DNA of 64,000 nucleotides from Fen-1077 sp964462865 (GCA_964462865.1 CAYWZO010000001.1:62001-126000), one strand, 5' to 3'; counted from the first letter of the stretch, positions 8,449 to 17,460 are shown. A program made the numbers and translations. The notes: generated from the letters alone by a model not told the origin.

Positions 8449-8823
8449 TCTGAAGAAATCCTCACCCTGCTGGCCCGCGTTAAAGCAGTATTGCGGCGGT
8501 CAGAGGGACCTCCTCTAAAGGACAGCCGGGACTCCGCCGTCAGCCCCCGCCTGAAAATCGACTTCATTAACCAGAAAGTCACGCTGGATAACCAGCCCAT
8601 CAGGCTAACACCCGTGGAATACCGCCTTCTTGTCCTCCTGGTCAAGAACAAAGACGACATCGTCCCTTACGACCGCATCATGACGGATGTCTGGGAAACC
8701 AGGTTCCGGGGAGACACGGAGAATATCCGCACCTACATCCGCCGCCTGCGGAAAAAGCTCAAGGACAGCCCGCCCAGCATGATGATCAATAAACACGGGA
8801 CCGGTTACATGTTTAAGGGGTGA
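8449..8823 (+). pseudogene. Decayed OmpR/PhoB-type response regulator (DNA-binding half only)
   Basis: The frame ending at 8823 encodes a clean winged-helix DNA-binding domain of the OmpR family (LTPVEYRLLVLLVKN, then RTYIRRLRKKL and HGTGYMF). Just before it, in the same frame, EEILTLLARVKAVLRR is the typical last helix and linker of a receiver domain. Further upstream the frame loses all receiver features, and no start codon has a ribosome site; a TTG at 8491 is the only opening inside the linker. The phosphoacceptor aspartate and the rest of the receiver are missing, and no sensor kinase is nearby. Between 8237 and 8448 I recognise nothing. A short functional DNA-binding protein cannot be fully excluded. 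Confidence 0.65.
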
Positions 8824-8900
8824 TTCGATGGCCGTCTATCGTTCCTTGGTGGTGGTACAGATATCTATCTGATGTAACAAAAAATTCACATTGTGACATC

Positions 8901-8929
8901 TTGACAACGTTATAACTTTATTATATAGT
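8901..8929 (+). promoter_or_regulatory. Promoter of the NrpR-glutamate synthase operon
   Basis: TTGACA at 8901-8906 and TATAGT at 8924-8929 are separated by 17 bases, an almost ideal sigma-70-type promoter, 44 bases before the ATG of the regulator. Confidence 0.65.
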
Positions 8930-8935
8930 GGTAAT

Positions 8936-8951
8936 CGGTAAGTGCTTGCCG
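8936..8951. promoter_or_regulatory. Candidate NrpR operator
   Basis: An imperfect inverted repeat, CGGTAAG-TG-CTTGCCG, with one mismatch per arm pair, begins seven bases after the -10 box, where a repressor would cover the transcription start. It differs from the GGAA-N6-TTCC operator known for methanogen NrpR. Autoregulation is inferred from position only. Confidence 0.4.
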
Positions 8952-8972
8952 TAATAATATAAGGGGACATTT

Positions 8973-9989
8973 ATGACCTTCGGAACACAAGATGTAGAGA
9001 GAAAAATCCTTTCCATTCTCAAGGTGCTGCAAAACCTGAATAAACCCGCCGGCGGCAGGATTATCGCCCAGCGCTTGAAAGACTACGGCGTCATCCTTAG
9101 CGAAAGGGCAGTGAGGTATCACCTCCGGCTGATGGACGAACGCGGTCTGACCCGCCTGGTGGGAGGCCGGGACGGCCGCACCGTGACGGCAAAGGGACTC
9201 GACGAGATAAAAAAAGCCCTGGTCAAAGACAAGGTGGGCTACGCCATCACCAAGATAGAGCTGCTGGCCTTCCGCACCAGTTTCGACTACAAGGAGCGGC
9301 GTGGCGCCGTGCCGGTGAATATCTCTTTCTTCCCCAGAGCCAGCTTTAAAAAGGCGCTCGCGGTGATGAGACCCGTCTTCGAAAGCGTTTACTGCCCCAG
9401 CCGCCTGGTGGCCGTCGCCAATGCCGGAGAACAGATAGAAGATGTGGTTATCCCGGAGGATACGGTCGGGCTGCTGACCGTATGCAGCATCGTCATCAAC
9501 GGGGCCCTGCTCAAAGCCGGTATCCCGATGGATTCCCGTTTAAGTGGTACATTGCAAATAGATAACCACAGGCCGCTGCGCTTCACGGAAATTATCCATT
9601 ATAACGCCTGCTCGCTTGACCCCACGGAAATCTTCATCAAGGCCAGGATGACCTCTGTCATGGAGGTAGTCTCAACCGGCAGCGGGGAAATCCTGGCCAA
9701 CTTCAGAGAAATACCCGCCCCTTGCCTCGCCATCGCCGAAGAAGTGCTGGCGGGACTGGAAAGCGCCGGTATCAACGGCGTCCTTGTAAAAGGTGCCACC
9801 AACGACCCGGTATGCGAAGTAGCCGTTGACCCGAATAAAGTGGGCCTTATTCTGATAGGCGGCCTTAATCCCGTGGCCGCCGCCCAGGAAGCCGGCATCA
9901 CGGTGGAAAACCGTAGCATGTCCGCGGTCGTGGATTATCAGCAGCTACGTGATTTCAGAGAGTTAACAGGCAAAAAAATAACAAAATAG
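8973..9989 (+). CDS. NrpR-type transcriptional regulator (winged helix plus DUF128 domain)
   Basis: Cytoplasmic DNA-binding regulator of the NrpR family, which in methanogens represses nitrogen-assimilation genes and is released by 2-oxoglutarate. An N-terminal winged helix (about residues 8-75, with SERAVRYHLRLMDERGL as recognition part) is followed by a single DUF128 effector domain (about 85-325, GYAITKIELLAFRTSFD to LIGGLNPVAAAQEAGI). Some NrpR proteins have two DUF128 domains; this has one. It lies 15 bases before the glutamate synthase gene, has its own promoter and a candidate operator overlapping the start site. The pairing strongly suggests nitrogen or 2-oxoglutarate control; which effector it binds is not visible. 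Confidence 0.85.
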   Translation: MTFGTQDVERKILSILKVLQNLNKPAGGRIIAQRLKDYGVILSERAVRYHLRLMDERGLTRLVGGRDGRTVTAKGLDEIKKALVKDKVGYAITKIELLAFRTSFDYKERRGAVPVNISFFPRASFKKALAVMRPVFESVYCPSRLVAVANAGEQIEDVVIPEDTVGLLTVCSIVINGALLKAGIPMDSRLSGTLQIDNHRPLRFTEIIHYNACSLDPTEIFIKARMTSVMEVVSTGSGEILANFREIPAPCLAIAEEVLAGLESAGINGVLVKGATNDPVCEVAVDPNKVGLILIGGLNPVAAAQEAGITVENRSMSAVVDYQQLRDFRELTGKKITK

Positions 9990-10004
9990 AAGATAGGAGA
10001 AGAC

Positions 10005-11597
10005 ATGAATCTGCAACGCCCTAATTCTAACGAGGCCACCAGGTCGGCCAACCGCTCCAGGAGCGTATCTCCGAGTAGCGGCATCTGCACCCGCTGTATC
10101 GACGGCTGCACCGGCAACTGTGAGGTATTCAGAGCAACCTTCCGCGGCCGGGAGCTGATTTACCCCGGACCTTTTGGCGAAATAAGCGCCGGGGCCGATA
10201 AGGACTATCCCATCGATTACTCGCACCTGAACATCCAGGGTTACGCCCTCGGCGCCAGGGGTTTACCCCAAGGCGTGGTCGGCGACCCGGACACGGCCAC
10301 CTTCCCCGGCGTCAACACCGAGACGGAATACGGCTGGACGAAAAAAGTCCGGATGAAGGTACCCGTCTTTACCGGCGCCCTCGGCTCGACCGAGATTGCC
10401 CGCAAGAACTGGGAGCACTTCGCCGTCGGCGCGGCGCTGGCCGGTATCACGCTGGTCTGCGGAGAGAACGTCTGCGGCATCGACCCCAAGCTGGAGCGCG
10501 ACGCCAGGGGCAAGGTCACCGCGGCCCCGGACATGGACCGACGCATCGAAATTTACCGCCGCTACCACCAGGGATACGGCGAAATCCTGGTGCAGATGAA
10601 TGTTGAAGACACCCGGCTGGGCGTGGCCGAATACGTGAGTAAAAAGCACGGGCTCGATACCATCGAGCTGAAATGGGGACAGGGCGCCAAGTGCATCGGA
10701 GGCGAAATCAAGGTCAACAGCCTGGAAAGGGCGCTGGAACTCCAGAAACGTGGCTACATCGTCACACCCGACCCTTCCAACCCCGTGAACCAGGCCGCTT
10801 TTAAAGACGGCGCCATTAAAGAGTTCGAGCGTCACAGCCGCCTCGGCTTTATCGATGAAGACGGCTTTTATGAGGAGGTTGAGCGACTCCGCAAACTCGG
10901 TTTCAAGCGCATCACCCTCAAGACCGGTTCCTATGGCCTGCGCGAGCTGGCGATGGCCATCAAATGGGGCTCGAAGGCGAAAGTCGACCTGCTGACGATA
11001 GACGGTTCGGGCGGGGGCACGGGCATGAGCCCGTGGCGGATGATGGAGGAATGGGGTATGCCCAGCCTCTATCTCCACGCCGCCGCCTACGAATTCTGCC
11101 AGAAGCTGGCCGAGCGTGGCGAGAAAGTACCCGATATCGCCTTTGCTGGAGGCTTCAGCAGCGAGGACGGCATTTTTAAGGCGCTGGCCCTCGGCGCGCC
11201 CTTTACGAAGGCGGTCTGCATGGGACGTGCCCTGATGATCCCGGGCATGGTCGGCAAAAATATCCACATATGGCTCAAAGAAGGCAAACTCCCCCAGACC
11301 GTCAGCCAGTTCGGCACCACGCCGGAAGAGATATTCGTTAACTGGGAAGATGTGAAAAACATCGTCGGCGCTAATGAAATAAAGAACATACCGCTGGGCG
11401 CGGTCGGCATCTACAGTTACGTGGAAAAATTGAGAGTCGGCCTGCAGCAGCTGATGGCGGGGGCACGGTGTTTCAGCGTCCCGGCCATCACCCGGCGTGA
11501 GCTGATGTCCCTCACGGAGGAATGTGCCAAGGTCACCGGCATACCTTACCTGATGGACGCCTACCGCGAAGAGGCCATGGCTGTCCTGAACAGCTAG
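10005..11597 (+). CDS. FMN-binding glutamate synthase family protein (archaeal-type large subunit)
   Basis: Synthase domain of glutamate synthase, which makes glutamate from 2-oxoglutarate and ammonia with reduced ferredoxin or NAD(P)H. The 530-residue chain is only the central FMN barrel: LLTIDGSGGGTGMSPWRMMEEWG and FAGGFSSEDGIFKALALGA are the FMN and substrate loops. There is no N-terminal glutaminase domain, so ammonia must come from a separate protein. The N-terminus has CTRCIDGCTGNC (about residues 28-39), a four-cysteine cluster that could bind a metal or Fe-S centre. AGGAGA precedes the ATG. It follows the NrpR-type regulator in one transcript that ends in a strong hairpin. Confidence 0.85.
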   Translation: MNLQRPNSNEATRSANRSRSVSPSSGICTRCIDGCTGNCEVFRATFRGRELIYPGPFGEISAGADKDYPIDYSHLNIQGYALGARGLPQGVVGDPDTATFPGVNTETEYGWTKKVRMKVPVFTGALGSTEIARKNWEHFAVGAALAGITLVCGENVCGIDPKLERDARGKVTAAPDMDRRIEIYRRYHQGYGEILVQMNVEDTRLGVAEYVSKKHGLDTIELKWGQGAKCIGGEIKVNSLERALELQKRGYIVTPDPSNPVNQAAFKDGAIKEFERHSRLGFIDEDGFYEEVERLRKLGFKRITLKTGSYGLRELAMAIKWGSKAKVDLLTIDGSGGGTGMSPWRMMEEWGMPSLYLHAAAYEFCQKLAERGEKVPDIAFAGGFSSEDGIFKALALGAPFTKAVCMGRALMIPGMVGKNIHIWLKEGKLPQTVSQFGTTPEEIFVNWEDVKNIVGANEIKNIPLGAVGIYSYVEKLRVGLQQLMAGARCFSVPAITRRELMSLTEECAKVTGIPYLMDAYREEAMAVLNS

Positions 11598-11617
11598 AAA
11601 TATTAACAGGTGCGCCA

Positions 11618-11656
11618 GGAAACGGGCTCTGGGAATACGGGGCCCGTTTCCTTTTT
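11618..11656 (+). terminator. Intrinsic terminator after glutamate synthase
   Basis: Perfect ten-base stem GGAAACGGGC / GCCCGTTTCC with a 14-base loop, followed directly by TTTTT. It ends the NrpR-glutamate synthase transcript. Confidence 0.82.
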
Positions 11657-11752
11657 ACGTCAATTTCCCTCACCCTTTCTCTGACGCCGGACTTGCATTC
11701 TGCCTGTCAATATTTCCTATAATAGGGGACTGTTAAATAAGGAGGCAATCAG

Positions 11753-12382
11753 ATGGCGACGCTGGAGGAGTTACAAGCCAGGATAAACCGGCTGGAGGAT
11801 ATCAGGCAGATTGAAAAACTGCAAAAAATTTACGGCTATTATCGTGATTACGGCGACTGGCAGAAGGTCGTCGACCTGTTTGCGGAGAAAGATGCCTCGG
11901 TGGAGGTGGCGGACCACGGCGTCTACAGGGGCAAAGCGGGTGTGAGACGGTTCTACATCGACCTGCTGGGCGGCGGCGCTGACAGGCCGCCGCGGCCGGG
12001 AGTCCTCTCCCACGTCTTCCAGCTCCAGGGCGCCGTCACCGTCGACTCCGATGGTAAGACGGCCCGGGGCAGGTGGTACGGGATGGGCATGGAGGCCCGG
12101 CCCATCGCCTCTTTACATGAAGGCGAGCTACGGCAGACCTGGATACACGGCGTCTACGAAAACGAGTACGTTAAGGAGGACGGCAGGTGGAAGATAAAGA
12201 AGCTCCATTTCAACCTCACCTTCCGCACCCCATACGAGGCAGGCTGGCTCAAGGTGCCGGTAGTCGGCCAGCACGGCCCGGACGCGGTGATAAAGCCCGA
12301 TGCCCCGCCCACCGCCTATCACCCCTACCCCTCCGGCTACCACGTCCCCTTCTCCTTTAAGAACCCGGTGACGGGCAAGTAG
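11753..12382 (+). CDS. NTF2-like / SnoaL-like protein, first of a tandem pair
   Basis: A 209-residue cytoplasmic protein with an NTF2-like fold of the SnoaL-like group (IEKLQKIYGYYRDYGDWQKVVDLFAEKDASV followed by a curved sheet) that begins with a short helix (LEELQARINRLEDIRQIEKL). Members are small dehydratases, isomerases or ligand binders; no catalytic residue can be assigned with confidence. GGAGG precedes the ATG. The next gene is a clear paralogue with the same layout and the same proline-rich end (YHPYPSGYHVPF, then KNPVTGK). The two lie 30 bases apart. Similar proteins are common near steroid and aromatic degradation genes, which is the only functional hint. Confidence 0.78.
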   Translation: MATLEELQARINRLEDIRQIEKLQKIYGYYRDYGDWQKVVDLFAEKDASVEVADHGVYRGKAGVRRFYIDLLGGGADRPPRPGVLSHVFQLQGAVTVDSDGKTARGRWYGMGMEARPIASLHEGELRQTWIHGVYENEYVKEDGRWKIKKLHFNLTFRTPYEAGWLKVPVVGQHGPDAVIKPDAPPTAYHPYPSGYHVPFSFKNPVTGK

Positions 12383-12412
12383 CAATTATCCCTCCAAGAA
12401 AGGCGGTGAGAT

Positions 12413-13021
12413 ATGGACCTTGAAGAACTGGGAAAAAAGGTAGTCCTGATGGAGGACATCCAGGCGATAGAAGACCTCCAGCAAATGTACGGCTATTACA
12501 TGGATACGCACCAGCGGGAGCAGGTGGTCAGTCTGTTCTCAGAAGACGCGGAATCCCTGGAAATAGAAAGCGTGGGGCTGTTCCTGGGGAAAAAGGGTGT
12601 GAAGCAGTTCTTCCTCGAGAACGACCTGCTTAAAGGAGATGAAACGGTCGTCCCGAACTGGATAAACATCCTCATCATGATGTTCCAGGACGTTATCGAC
12701 GTAGCGCCCGACGGGAAGACAGCCAAGGGGCGGTGGAACACCTGGCTGGCCGAGGCGATGCCGGTGGAGGGAATACCGCGGCAGCAGTGGTGCCAGGGAT
12801 ATTATGAAAATGAGTACGTCAAGGAGAACGGCAAGTGGCTCTTTAAAAAGCTGCACTGGAACGTGACCGTTTTCACCTCTTTCGAGGCGGGGTGGCTGAA
12901 GGTGCCGCTGCTGGGCCTATTGACCCGCCCGGACGCCGACGCCCCCGCCCCCCATTTCCACCCCTACCCCTCGGGCTACCACCTGCCGTACCACTTTAAA
13001 CACCCGGTCACGGGGGAGTGA
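12413..13021 (+). CDS. NTF2-like / SnoaL-like protein, second of a tandem pair
   Basis: A 202-residue paralogue of the preceding protein, matching it from the N-terminal helix (IQAIEDLQQMYGYYMD) to the tail HPYPSGYHLPY and HPVTGE. Divergence between the copies is large, so the duplication is old; they may form a heterodimer. AAGGCGGTGAG precedes the ATG. The central ENEYVKENGKWLFKKLHWNVT segment matches NEYVKEDGRWKIKKLHFNLT in the first copy. The function is unknown beyond the fold. Confidence 0.78.
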   Translation: MDLEELGKKVVLMEDIQAIEDLQQMYGYYMDTHQREQVVSLFSEDAESLEIESVGLFLGKKGVKQFFLENDLLKGDETVVPNWINILIMMFQDVIDVAPDGKTAKGRWNTWLAEAMPVEGIPRQQWCQGYYENEYVKENGKWLFKKLHWNVTVFTSFEAGWLKVPLLGLLTRPDADAPAPHFHPYPSGYHLPYHFKHPVTGE

Positions 13022-13105
13022 GAGAGGCTGAAATAGCTTTAGTGCAATAGTTGCGCTGGTGCCTGGCGAGGTCCTATAATAAATCAATTTTTACTGGAAG
13101 GTAAT

Positions 13106-13690
13106 ATGCTCACCCCGGTAGATGGTTGGACGATTGCCCACGGCCTCGTAGGTCTCTTCTTAGGAAGAATCAAATTAAACAGGTTGCTGTTTTATCCCGT
13201 TCCGATTGTATGGGAGATATATCAACTATACTTTCATTATCAACCGAAAGGTATTTTCCTGGCGCACGTCTGGCTCAACTCTTTAAGCGATATTCTCGCC
13301 TGCATCATATGTTACGAATTAGCCGTGAGATATTCGTTTGATATCGAACGATATCCCCTCTGGACAAGAGTAAATAACAAGACTAAGGCAATTATCGCTT
13401 ATGTTCTGATTACTCTAAGCGTAACCTGGATTTTCTACGATGATATATTCAGGGGAGGGCTATGGACGCGTATGCCCATAGGCCAGCTCCCGCTGGTGTT
13501 AGGGGCGCTCTCGCCGGCAATCGCATCATTTATTGTCTGGATATGGATTAAGCGGGATACTTTTCGTTTTGTCGGATTATTAAAGATATTCGGCAAGCAG
13601 TTGTCCTATTACCTCTTTACGGGTGTCTTGCCGTCGGTGGCTATTCTTTTCACCGTATCTCTGGTAATAATTTTAAATTCCCATTTTTAA
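13106..13690 (+). CDS. Membrane protein of unknown function, possibly a VanZ-like/CPBP-like hybrid
   Basis: A 194-residue protein with about five hydrophobic segments (roughly residues 10-35, 55-75, 90-108, 122-146 and 165-190). The first part (DGWTIAHGLVGLFLG, WLNSLSDILACI) has the look of VanZ-like or DUF2585-type small membrane proteins. The second part (LGALSPAIASFIVWIWI) resembles the N-terminal helices of CPBP intramembrane proteases, but the catalytic EExxR and HxxxB motifs are absent. The gene is more AT-rich than its neighbours. GGAAGG lies before the ATG. It may be a truncated CPBP gene fused to another piece; I do not assign a function. Confidence 0.5.
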   Translation: MLTPVDGWTIAHGLVGLFLGRIKLNRLLFYPVPIVWEIYQLYFHYQPKGIFLAHVWLNSLSDILACIICYELAVRYSFDIERYPLWTRVNNKTKAIIAYVLITLSVTWIFYDDIFRGGLWTRMPIGQLPLVLGALSPAIASFIVWIWIKRDTFRFVGLLKIFGKQLSYYLFTGVLPSVAILFTVSLVIILNSHF

Positions 13691-13722
13691 TATTTTGTGA
13701 AACAAGGCCGGAGGTTACTCTT

Positions 13723-15153
13723 TCACGCTCTTTTCACTGCCAGCCGGATTATCTTTCTGATGTCGTCCACTTCCTCCAGTCTGTCCACCAGCTCTATCAG
13801 TCTCTCCGCATTCTCCCGGGTGACAATATGGGAAAAATCCACCTGGACCATGAACTTTTTCACTAAAGCGTCCCACGACAGCGGGTGCGGTATCTCGCCG
13901 GTGGCTTCACGCACGTATTCTGCTATAACACTACCATCTTTCAGGCTGACCTCAAGCTCCACACCGTCCTTTTTGTCCAGATCCGGGGCTAACTCAATCT
14001 TACCAATCAGCGCCTGCACCCGCGGGTCGCGTATCGATTCCTCGGTGAAGTTCTCGGCGGTCACGCTTCTCCTTAACAGCGCCGTGGCCGTGGCGTACTT
14101 ATAGCTGAAAAGGGCGTCGCCGGTGGGGTAATCGCCGACCTTATACGGCTTCATGTAGTGGGCGAAGCGCATGGGTGGGGATAAATGCACGATGACCTTG
14201 TTGATGTCCTCAATATTGATAGCGTTTTGGCGTACCAGCGCCAGCGCCGCATCGATACAGGTATGCGTGGGCCGACCGCCGGGATAGGGTTTGAAAAGGA
14301 GTTCCACGTAATACTTTTTCCCTAAATCCCTGGTCAGGATTTCAGGGCGCTCGCAGCCGGGCGTGAAATTGGCGTAATAGCCGTTCTTCCCGAAAAACGG
14401 GTCGGGGATACCCGTCCAGCCGGCTCTGGCCAGCTGCGCCGCCAACACGCCGCTGCGGGCGGAGGTACCCTGGCTCAATTTGAAGGTGGTGGCCCCGGCG
14501 GAAAGGCCGCCACCGGCCCCGGATATCATGTTAATGACGATGCCAAAGGCATGTTTTAACTGTCGATGGTTCAGGCCGAGCAGGCGCCCGGCGATGGCCG
14601 CCGCGCCGAAGGCGGGCACGGTGCCCCAGGCATCGAAGGTGGGGGACTTTCCCAATCCCTGGCGGCCCGCCTGGCTCATCTTCCAGGGTTCGCCGCCCGC
14701 GGTGTATATCCTCTCGGCCACATCGTCGCCGGCGACCAGCGCGGTAATCAACTCCCGGCCACGGCAACCGCGGCTCTCGCCTACCGTAAGCGCCGTGGTA
14801 ACCGTCGTGCCGCTGACGTGCCCGGGATAACGCTTGCCGTCGATGATAGCTAACAGCGGCTCCCAGTCGAAGGAGCGGCACAGGATGGCGTTGGCCCAGG
14901 CCGCGTCCTGCACCGGTGCTTTCAGGCCATAGGCCAGGATGGTCGCCTCCTCTTTTCCGCCCCACCCCTTCACCAATTCAACTAAAGCGTCGTTACCGGG
15001 GGCCGCCGCGCCGCCGATGGCGCATCCGATAACATCCAGGACACGTTTTTTCGTATTTTCCAAAATGGCCAAGGCGATGTCCTCGAAGCGGGTTTGAAGG
15101 ACATTCTCCGCGAACGCTCCAACCACATTTTCACCGCTGACAGGGTCGGTCAC
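13723..15153 (-). CDS. MmgE/PrpD family protein
   Basis: A 476-residue member of the MmgE/PrpD family, which includes 2-methylcitrate dehydratase and itaconate-related cis-aconitate decarboxylase. Family marks are CRSFDWEP in place of the usual FDDxH-like segment, HVSGTTVTTAL, the IVINMISGAGGG segment and PYPGGRPTHTCIDAAL. It begins at GTG 15153, two bases after the stop of the enolase-superfamily gene, so the two form an operon. The atypical first motif argues against the classical methylcitrate substrate. A dehydratase or decarboxylase acting on the product of the upstream enzyme is the best guess. Confidence 0.82.
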   Translation of the reverse strand: MTDPVSGENVVGAFAENVLQTRFEDIALAILENTKKRVLDVIGCAIGGAAAPGNDALVELVKGWGGKEEATILAYGLKAPVQDAAWANAILCRSFDWEPLLAIIDGKRYPGHVSGTTVTTALTVGESRGCRGRELITALVAGDDVAERIYTAGGEPWKMSQAGRQGLGKSPTFDAWGTVPAFGAAAIAGRLLGLNHRQLKHAFGIVINMISGAGGGLSAGATTFKLSQGTSARSGVLAAQLARAGWTGIPDPFFGKNGYYANFTPGCERPEILTRDLGKKYYVELLFKPYPGGRPTHTCIDAALALVRQNAINIEDINKVIVHLSPPMRFAHYMKPYKVGDYPTGDALFSYKYATATALLRRSVTAENFTEESIRDPRVQALIGKIELAPDLDKKDGVELEVSLKDGSVIAEYVREATGEIPHPLSWDALVKKFMVQVDFSHIVTRENAERLIELVDRLEEVDDIRKIIRLAVKRA

Positions 15154-15155
15154 CG

Positions 15156-16337
15156 TCAGGCCTTCTTATACTCTACGACAGTAGGCTTCTTGCCGGGAGT
15201 AATCAACTTCTGGACAACCTCTTCATTAAGCTCCATCCCCAGCCCCGGCCCGTCCGGCGGGTAGAGATAGCCGTTTTCATATCTGGGCACTTTTACGGCT
15301 AGGTCGTCGGTAATCGGCTTGCTGACGGTATCGAGACAATCGTGCAGGGACAGCGGGCCGGTGTTCTCCTGCTCCAGGCGTCCCATCCACTCGGTGCCGG
15401 CGATAAAGTGCGCCTGGGCGGCGGCCTCGAAGCCGGAGCCGGTCAGGCAGCCGCACATGACCGGGATATTGGCCGCTTTGGCGATGGCCACCCACTTTTG
15501 CGCCTTGCAGATACCGCCGACCCTGGCCACTTTCAGGAAAAACACGTCGGCCGCTTTCTTCTGGATAATCTCCAGCAGGTGGCTCAACTCGGTGGTGGAC
15601 TCGTCGGCGCATATCGGGGTGCCCACTTTCTGGCGGAGGCGCGCCATGCCGTCGATGTCCCAGTAAGGCAACGGCTGCTCGAACATGAAAAGGTTATATT
15701 TCTCCATTTTCCTCAAAGCGTCCAGGGCCGTGTAGAAGTCCCAGCCGCCGTTAGCGTCCATCCCCAGCCGGAAATCATCGCCGACTACTTGCCGTACCGC
15801 CCTGATATTCTCGATGTCCGCGGCGATGTTGCCGGCGGATACCTTCAGCTTGATGCTCTTGAAACCGGCCTTTTTTATCCGGGCGGCTTTCTCCGCCACC
15901 ACGTCAGGAGGGCCGAAGGTAATCACCGTCCCCAGCGGTATCTTTTCGTTACAGAGCCCGCCGAGAAGCTGGTAAACGGGAACGCCCAGTTTCTTGCCCT
16001 TCAAATCGTGCAGGGCGAAGTCAATGGCCGTAATCGCCTGATTGTTGTGCTTGGTCATCCGGTCCATCTGCGTGGTCAGCTTTTCGATGTTCATCGGGTC
16101 AGCCCCGAGGAGGAGGCGGGGCGCGAACCACTCGTTAATAACGCTCATCAGCGAGGCCTGCCCTTCGCCGATATATCCCAGCGACGTGTGGCCGGCCTCG
16201 GCGATGCCGGTGATACCCTCATCCGTATGTATCTTCACAATGACCGGCTCGGAGGCGGGTATCACGCCCGTCCCCATGTAGTGAACCGTCTTATATTTGA
16301 ACTGTACCGGGATACATTCAATCTTGGTAATTATCAT
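15156..16337 (-). CDS. Mandelate racemase/muconate lactonizing enzyme family protein
   Basis: Enolase-superfamily enzyme of 393 residues. The N-terminal capping domain is followed by the barrel, with the KxK base in SIKLKVSAG (about residues 168-176), metal ligands in GMDANGGWDF, FEQPLPYWD and CADESTTELS, and a distal lysine in ICKAQKW. The layout fits the muconate cycloisomerase or dipeptide epimerase subgroups rather than mandelate racemase itself. The ATG at 16337 follows a short GGAGACGC site. With the adjoining MmgE/PrpD protein it suggests a two-step conversion of a carboxylic acid. The substrate cannot be read from sequence. Confidence 0.85.
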   Translation of the reverse strand: MIITKIECIPVQFKYKTVHYMGTGVIPASEPVIVKIHTDEGITGIAEAGHTSLGYIGEGQASLMSVINEWFAPRLLLGADPMNIEKLTTQMDRMTKHNNQAITAIDFALHDLKGKKLGVPVYQLLGGLCNEKIPLGTVITFGPPDVVAEKAARIKKAGFKSIKLKVSAGNIAADIENIRAVRQVVGDDFRLGMDANGGWDFYTALDALRKMEKYNLFMFEQPLPYWDIDGMARLRQKVGTPICADESTTELSHLLEIIQKKAADVFFLKVARVGGICKAQKWVAIAKAANIPVMCGCLTGSGFEAAAQAHFIAGTEWMGRLEQENTGPLSLHDCLDTVSKPITDDLAVKVPRYENGYLYPPDGPGLGMELNEEVVQKLITPGKKPTVVEYKKA

Positions 16338-16511
16338 GCGTCTCCTTAATATCGCCTGATTCGGGGAAAAGCGTCACCCCATTTTAATTCGCCTCGTCTT
16401 TACAGTCAAACCCGCTTGGGGTACAAGCGGTAGAGACCTTTTTCAAGCTTGACACGATTAACGATATTTCCAGGCTGATGCGGGAAATCACTCTTATTAA
16501 AGATTAAATCA

Positions 16512-17369
16512 TTAAAACGGCTTCAGGACTATCCTGTACTTCAGCCCGTAAATAGTCGCTGCGACGACGTAGATAACAATGAAACCCATCAGCGCCATGA
16601 CCAGGGCGAGTATCAGCACGCCGTAGACGGCGCCCAGCCAAGACGCCATGAAGGGAAAAATTACGTCGCTACCGGTCCCGGCGACGAGTGCTATAAAATT
16701 CAACAGCAAAAACGGTAAGACCACACACCCCAGACCCGAAAGAGAATGCTTAATATCTGACCAGCTTAACCTGATATTGGCCGAGACGCAAACGGCCAGG
16801 TAGAGAAAGACCCAGAACCACCAGCCGGCCAGGTTTTCTGGGGTGAAAATCAGCTTTACCAGCGCCAGCGCCGATTGCCCCCACACCTCAAAATAGCTGC
16901 CAACCGAATAAGCAGCAATCTCACCGGTCCGCACCAGGATAGCGTCCCAGACCTGCGAGCTGCCGGGAATGAGTATATAAAACAGCCCGAAGAGCACGGC
17001 ACACCCGAGGAGCACCGGCCCAATCCCGATGAAGAAGTTGCCGAGGATATGCCACGGGTTTTTCTTGTGCCACTTGTGATAAACGTACCCCAGCGTACCG
17101 GTTACGGGATCAGGCTTGAAGAACCTGATTTCCACGATTTTATGCAGGAATATCAGGCAAAATAAAGCGTGTCCCAGCTCGTGAACGGGCGTGCCCAGCC
17201 AGGCTACCAGGTAGACGCCCCGGCGGCCGAAAGACCTCTCCAGCGATTTGAAGGTAAGCTGGGAGAGTGAATGTATTAAAAGTCCGAAGATAAAGACCCC
17301 GGCGAACAGGGAAGCCATCTGGCCGAGCGTGGCCACAATGAGGTCCCTGATGAAGACGAGTGCGGACAT
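16512..17369 (-). CDS. Polytopic membrane protein with HExxH motif (M50-like)
   Basis: A 285-residue membrane protein with about six hydrophobic segments. At about residues 59-68 it has PVHELGHALF, an HExxH zinc-protease motif at the end of a helix, as in site-2 proteases and related M50-like proteins. A second metal-ligand motif (NxxPxxxxDG) is not seen, so proteolysis is unproven. It stands alone, between the enolase-superfamily operon and tRNA-Val. Archaeal and Chloroflexota genomes carry similar single-motif proteins. I give the zinc-binding call moderate confidence and no substrate. Confidence 0.6.
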   Translation of the reverse strand: MSALVFIRDLIVATLGQMASLFAGVFIFGLLIHSLSQLTFKSLERSFGRRGVYLVAWLGTPVHELGHALFCLIFLHKIVEIRFFKPDPVTGTLGYVYHKWHKKNPWHILGNFFIGIGPVLLGCAVLFGLFYILIPGSSQVWDAILVRTGEIAAYSVGSYFEVWGQSALALVKLIFTPENLAGWWFWVFLYLAVCVSANIRLSWSDIKHSLSGLGCVVLPFLLLNFIALVAGTGSDVIFPFMASWLGAVYGVLILALVMALMGFIVIYVVAATIYGLKYRIVLKPF

Positions 17370-17460
17370 ACCGGTTGCATCATATCCGCACTATCCAGGC
17401 ATGTCAAGAGGAAGGAAATGCAAACACAGGTCTTCCCGAAAAGTTTTGGATTACCAAAAG

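Noticed and set aside
8315..8518. Short frame before the response-regulator remnant
   Set aside because: It has no ribosome site and no receiver-domain residues, and it ends in a different frame from the recognisable linker; I treat it as non-coding.
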